From NCBI GenBank assembly GCA_003647375.1, contig QMMS01000207.1:1-8158 (forward strand): a DNA stretch of 8,158 nucleotides, written 5' to 3'. Of this stretch, positions 5,687-8,158 are shown piece by piece. The translations under genes and the position numbers were made by a program. The DNA is from Deltaproteobacteria bacterium (lineage in GTDB: Bacteria > Desulfobacterota > Desulfobacteria > Desulfobacterales > B30-G6). The notes below the pieces were generated by a model that was not told the origin of the DNA, searched no databases, and saw nothing but the letters and a program-made list of their open reading frames with translations. The first letter of the stretch is position 1; every line of letters begins with the position of its first letter.

Positions 5687-6693
5687 CGTCCACTCCGCTT
5701 GAGAAGATAGATAAACAGCGGTGCGCCAATCAATGCAGTTATCACCCCTGCCGGCATTTCCCCGTGCTGGGGAATCGCTCTTGCCAGTAGATCGCAGGCA
5801 ACCATGTAGGCACCGCCCCCTAGAACACAAGCAGGAAATAGAATGCGATGATCAGACCCCAGCATCAAACGGAAGAGATGGGGAATGACAAGTCCGACAA
5901 GTCCGATAAGTCCGCACTGGCTGACACAGGCGCTCACCATCAAGGACGTCGTTACCAGCAGAATGACGGTGGCACGTTTGATATTCACTCCCATGCTCAG
6001 GGCCATCTCCTTTCCCATCAGCATGAGATTCATGGTGTTTGAAAACCAGAATATAATCACGAAACAGGGAATCAAAGCCATGGCCAGAATTCCGGTATGC
6101 TGCAAACTCCCCATTGAAAGATCGCCCATCAACCAGAAGATGATGTTATGAAGACGTGCGTCATGTGTCATGGAGACCAGAAACATGATCACGGCCGAAC
6201 AAAAGGCGTTCACCATCACACCGGACAGAAGCAGGGCGTTCTTTTGCAGAATCGACTGCCCCGCGGAAATGCCGATAATCAGCAGCAGGGTGGTAAGACT
6301 GCCGGCAAATGATGTCAGGGTGATTCCCGGAAACTGGGAAAGCCCCAGCAATATCCCTAAAATGGCACCGATGGCCGAGCCCCCGGATATTCCGAGAATA
6401 TAGGGTTCCGCCAGGGGATTTCTCAAAAGTGCCTGAAAGACCAGTCCCCCAAGCGAGAGTGCTGCCCCCACCAGCGCAGCCAGCAACACCCTCGGCAAAC
6501 GGAGTTTCCATATGATCGTGAGGAGCATGGGATCTGCATGATCCGGATCCGTAATGATGTGCCATAGGGATGTTACCCCACTCCCGGAAGACCCGATAGA
6601 AATGCCCACCAGCATTACCACGACCAGAACTATGAGCAGTAGGCCAGACACCGTTGATAAACGCTTTACTATATCGGAATGATCTCCGCTCAT
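5683..6693 (-). CDS. btuC: Cobalamin ABC transporter permease BtuC (FecCD family)
   Basis: This 336-residue inner-membrane permease forms the dimeric channel of the BtuCD-F importer. It is hydrophobic throughout with about ten membrane segments, the first near residues 16-34. Family blocks are the RLPR (65-68) motif, QALLRNPLAEPYILGIS (87-103), a GLIGLVGLVIPHLFR stretch in the last third, and the C-terminal EMPAGVITALIGAPLFIYLL followed by a short basic end. The GLVIPH block lies in the region that contacts the ATPase in this family. Length matches FecCD permeases (about 320-340). The ATG at 6693 overlaps the btuF stop (ATGA), and its own stop overlaps btuD in the same way. Substrate is inferred from the cluster; FecCD permeases also carry haem and siderophores. 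Confidence 0.92.
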   Translation of the reverse strand: MSGDHSDIVKRLSTVSGLLLIVLVVVMLVGISIGSSGSGVTSLWHIITDPDHADPMLLTIIWKLRLPRVLLAALVGAALSLGGLVFQALLRNPLAEPYILGISGGSAIGAILGILLGLSQFPGITLTSFAGSLTTLLLIIGISAGQSILQKNALLLSGVMVNAFCSAVIMFLVSMTHDARLHNIIFWLMGDLSMGSLQHTGILAMALIPCFVIIFWFSNTMNLMLMGKEMALSMGVNIKRATVILLVTTSLMVSACVSQCGLIGLVGLVIPHLFRLMLGSDHRILFPACVLGGGAYMVACDLLARAIPQHGEMPAGVITALIGAPLFIYLLKRSGR

Positions 6694-7589
6694 GAGGGTT
6701 CCTTGAACATTTCCGGATGAATCAACCTCACCAGGATTTCCAGGGCGTCCACGAGTCTAGGTGAAGGTCGATCGAAAAGACCCGAATCCTTGAAATAAAT
6801 TCGATCATTTTTTACCGCCGGCAGATTCGTCCATTGGTACCAGTCTTGTCTAATTTTCTCAAATACGGCCTTACGGGCCATGGAGGTGACAATGATGACA
6901 TCAGGTGACATCCCCAACACCTGCTCCTTGCTGAACCGGGGATACGGGATGTCTCCCTCCGCCAGGTTCCGGGCTCCGGCCTGTACGATCAGCTCATGAA
7001 TAAAGGTGTTGGTCCCCACGGATACAATGGGCGATATACCAATTTGAAAAAACAGACCCGGCCGATGGTCGGTTTTGGCCACCAGACTCTCCACTGCCTG
7101 GATCCGACGTCGCATACCCTGAACAAGCTGTTTTGCCTGTTTATCGGCCTGTAAAAGTCTGCCGATTCTGGACAGGGTATCCATGACACTCTCAAGATCT
7201 CTCGGATCGACAGCATATACCGGTATACCTATGGATTCCAGACGCGATATAGCTGCAATGGGGTTTCCATCCTTGATGGCCAGACATAAGTCCGGCGCCA
7301 GGAATACGATGCGCTCCAGGTCAAGATGGACATAAGAACCGACCTTGGGAAGCATGTCGGCCTCTGCCGGGTAATCACTATAGGTCGTGGCCCCCACCAG
7401 GCGATGCGACTGCCCAAGCGCATAAACGATCTCCGTAATGTTCGGCGCCAGGGATACCACCCGCACAGGGTCTTTGGGTATTGCCATGCGTCGTCCCAAC
7501 AGGTCCGTAACATGGACATTTTGGGCCCAGGCCGGCAATGAAACAATCGTTCCCTGAATTATCAATAAAAGGATCAATAAATACCGCAT
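6690..7589 (-). CDS. btuF: Periplasmic cobalamin-binding protein BtuF
   Basis: This 299-residue substrate-binding protein should deliver cobalamin to BtuCD. The signal peptide is residues 1-22 (MRYLLILLLII core, cleavage AWA before QNVHV). The two lobes of the helical-backbone (class III) fold are recognisable: RVVSLAPNITEIVYALG (43-59) and ATTYSDYPAEA (67-77) in the first, and PDVIIVTS (229-236) and the closing RPSPRLVDALEIL motif (274-286) in the second. TTYSDYP and SPRLVDAL resemble E. coli BtuF. There is no lipobox cysteine, so it is soluble in the periplasm. A GTG five codons upstream (7604) is a possible alternative start; ATG 7589 is preferred because GGAA lies 9 bases before it and the signal peptide is more regular. 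It is the first gene of the btuFCD unit. Confidence 0.9.
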   Translation of the reverse strand: MRYLLILLLIIQGTIVSLPAWAQNVHVTDLLGRRMAIPKDPVRVVSLAPNITEIVYALGQSHRLVGATTYSDYPAEADMLPKVGSYVHLDLERIVFLAPDLCLAIKDGNPIAAISRLESIGIPVYAVDPRDLESVMDTLSRIGRLLQADKQAKQLVQGMRRRIQAVESLVAKTDHRPGLFFQIGISPIVSVGTNTFIHELIVQAGARNLAEGDIPYPRFSKEQVLGMSPDVIIVTSMARKAVFEKIRQDWYQWTNLPAVKNDRIYFKDSGLFDRPSPRLVDALEILVRLIHPEMFKEPS

Positions 7590-7630
7590 CTTCAGCTGTT
7601 CCACTTAGACTTAATTAAAACCTTTTTAAA

Positions 7631-7747
7631 TGCCAGGAGGCCAGGAGGCTGGGAGGCTGGGAGGCTGGGATGCTGCCTTCAGCTTATAGCTGATGGCCGG
7701 TAGCGGCCTCCCAGCATCATAGCCTCCCAGCCTTATAGCTTCCCGGC
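7631..7747. repeat. Octamer tandem repeat (GGAGGCTG) with an inverted partner, forming a long hairpin
   Basis: Five tandem 8-base units lie at 7636-7675: GGAGGCCA, then GGAGGCTG three times, then GGATGCTG. The right part (about 7703-7747) is an imperfect reverse complement of the left, with CCTCCCAGC blocks. The centre contains GGCCG-GTAG-CGGCC (7695-7708). The whole 117 bases can fold as one long stem. It lies 40 bases upstream of btuF, where it would be in the 5' leader of a btuFCD transcript starting further right. Confidence 0.7.
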
Positions 7748-7763
7748 ATATTAGTTTCCAGAC

Positions 7764-7769
7764 ATTATA
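7764..7769 (-). promoter_or_regulatory. Candidate -10 box for btuFCD
   Basis: A perfect TATAAT on the minus strand sits in the A/T-rich spacer between the two repeats. A TTGCAA at 7795-7790 is 20 bases away, too far for a standard -35, so support is weak. If used, the long GGAGGCTG hairpin would be transcribed ahead of btuF. Confidence 0.25.
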
Positions 7770-7800
7770 ATCATCAAGAATATTTTATTTTGCAACTTAG

Positions 7801-7947
7801 TTAGTGCCCGTCCAGAAATGAGGATTTTTGCGTGAGATCAAGGCGGACGACAGATTTAACCCGGAGTAATAGCGTGCTATTTTGAGGAGTTAAATCATGC
7901 CGTCCAACGCCGATATCGCGGAAAAAGACCATTTGTGGATGGGCACA
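7801..7947. repeat. Near-symmetric fold-back element of about 147 bases
   Basis: The two halves are imperfect reverse complements over the entire length. GTGCCC (7804-7809) matches GGGCAC (7941-7946), GTCCAGAAATG matches CATTTGTGGAT, GGCGGACG matches CGTCCAACGCC, and GATTTAAC matches GTTAAATC-type sequence. AATAGC-GT-GCTATT (7868-7881) is the exact centre. I recall very similar sequences scattered in Desulfobacteraceae genomes, unverified. There is no coding potential inside. It lies between the divergent btuF and U32 peptidase genes. Confidence 0.7.
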
Positions 7948-8072
7948 AGTTACAAATTATGACCGGTTGGACAGCTATTAGTATAAAAAGTGGCAATAAG
8001 CAAACCAGAATAAAATCGTAAAAACAATTTTATAGGCTTGAATATTTGCTGTATGCCCCTTAAAGTAATTGA
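7948..8072. other. Leader region of the U32 peptidase gene
   Basis: This A/T-rich stretch upstream of the plus-strand gene should contain its promoter. TAGTATAAA near 7979-7987 is a plausible -10 region, but I find no -35 at correct spacing. No gene, RNA or hairpin is evident. Together with the two repeats to its left it completes the 7590-8072 intergenic interval. Confidence 0.3.
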
Positions 8073-8158
8073 ATGAAACATAAGACACGCCCAAAACCGG
8101 AACTGCTGGCTCCCGCCGGAAATTTCGAAAAACTCGAGATCGCCATTCACTTTGGTGC
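8073..8158 (+). CDS. U32-family peptidase, N-terminal fragment (runs off the window)
   Basis: Only 28 complete codons are visible. After a short basic start (MKHKTRPK) comes PELLAPAGNFEKLEIAIHFG, the characteristic opening of the U32 (YegQ/PrtC/YhbU) family, whose members include collagenase-like proteases and the tRNA hydroxylation factor TrhP. The fragment cannot tell which member it is. It is divergent from btuF and separated from it by two repeat elements, so no functional tie to B12 uptake is implied. No strong Shine-Dalgarno precedes the ATG. Confidence 0.85.
   Translation, partial: MKHKTRPKPELLAPAGNFEKLEIAIHFG

Noticed and set aside
5687..5830. N-terminal extension of btuD by 48 residues
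   Set aside because: The extension overlaps btuC and looks non-homologous; the ATGA overlap start at 5686 begins the normal ABC domain.
6161..6565. Minus-strand open frame of 134 codons inside btuC
   Set aside because: It is out of frame with the well conserved permease.
7950..8150. Minus-strand open frame of 66 codons at the right edge
   Set aside because: It is antisense to the start of the U32 peptidase gene, A/T-rich and without recognisable features.

Overview
The window reads as a vitamin B12 (cobalamin) uptake locus of a Gram-negative bacterium. It encodes a TonB-dependent outer-membrane receptor, a periplasmic binding protein, an ABC permease and an ATPase, and it carries a cobalamin riboswitch. 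The secreted protein types, the Gly/Asp-rich Cys-Phe tails and the dense intergenic fold-back repeats suggest a sulfate-reducing deltaproteobacterium of the Desulfobacteraceae kind (Desulfobacterota). That placement is an inference from style; no marker gene in the window proves it.

Layout: all complete genes lie on the minus strand, so transcription runs from high to low coordinates. First comes btuF-btuC-btuD (7589 to 4889), tightly packed with two 4-base ATGA stop/start overlaps. Two hairpins follow at the btuD stop. Next is a sigma70-like promoter (4784-4812), a complete cobalamin riboswitch (about 4575-4775) and an intrinsic terminator that serves as its expression platform (4479-4512). 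The genes behind it are a DUF4465-type secreted protein (4399-3617), a BtuB-like receptor (3339-1300) and a second secreted, cell-surface-type protein (1049-201). At the right edge, a U32-family peptidase gene starts on the plus strand (8073 onward) and runs out of the window.

How it works together: when B12 is scarce the riboswitch should let transcription pass into the two secreted proteins and the receptor. The secreted proteins probably help capture cobalamin or a related corrinoid, the receptor moves it across the outer membrane with TonB energy, BtuF binds it in the periplasm, and BtuCD pumps it into the cytoplasm. BtuFCD lies upstream of the riboswitch, so in this window it is not under riboswitch control.

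The least described part is the pair of secreted proteins. They look unrelated in their main domains, yet both have N-terminal signal peptides without a lipobox and both end in an acidic/Gly-rich linker followed by Cys-Phe-Ile/Val and a short tail. The gaps between genes, except the riboswitch leader, are filled with five different repeat or fold-back elements (39-188, 1184-1296, 3514-3575, 7631-7747, 7801-7947).
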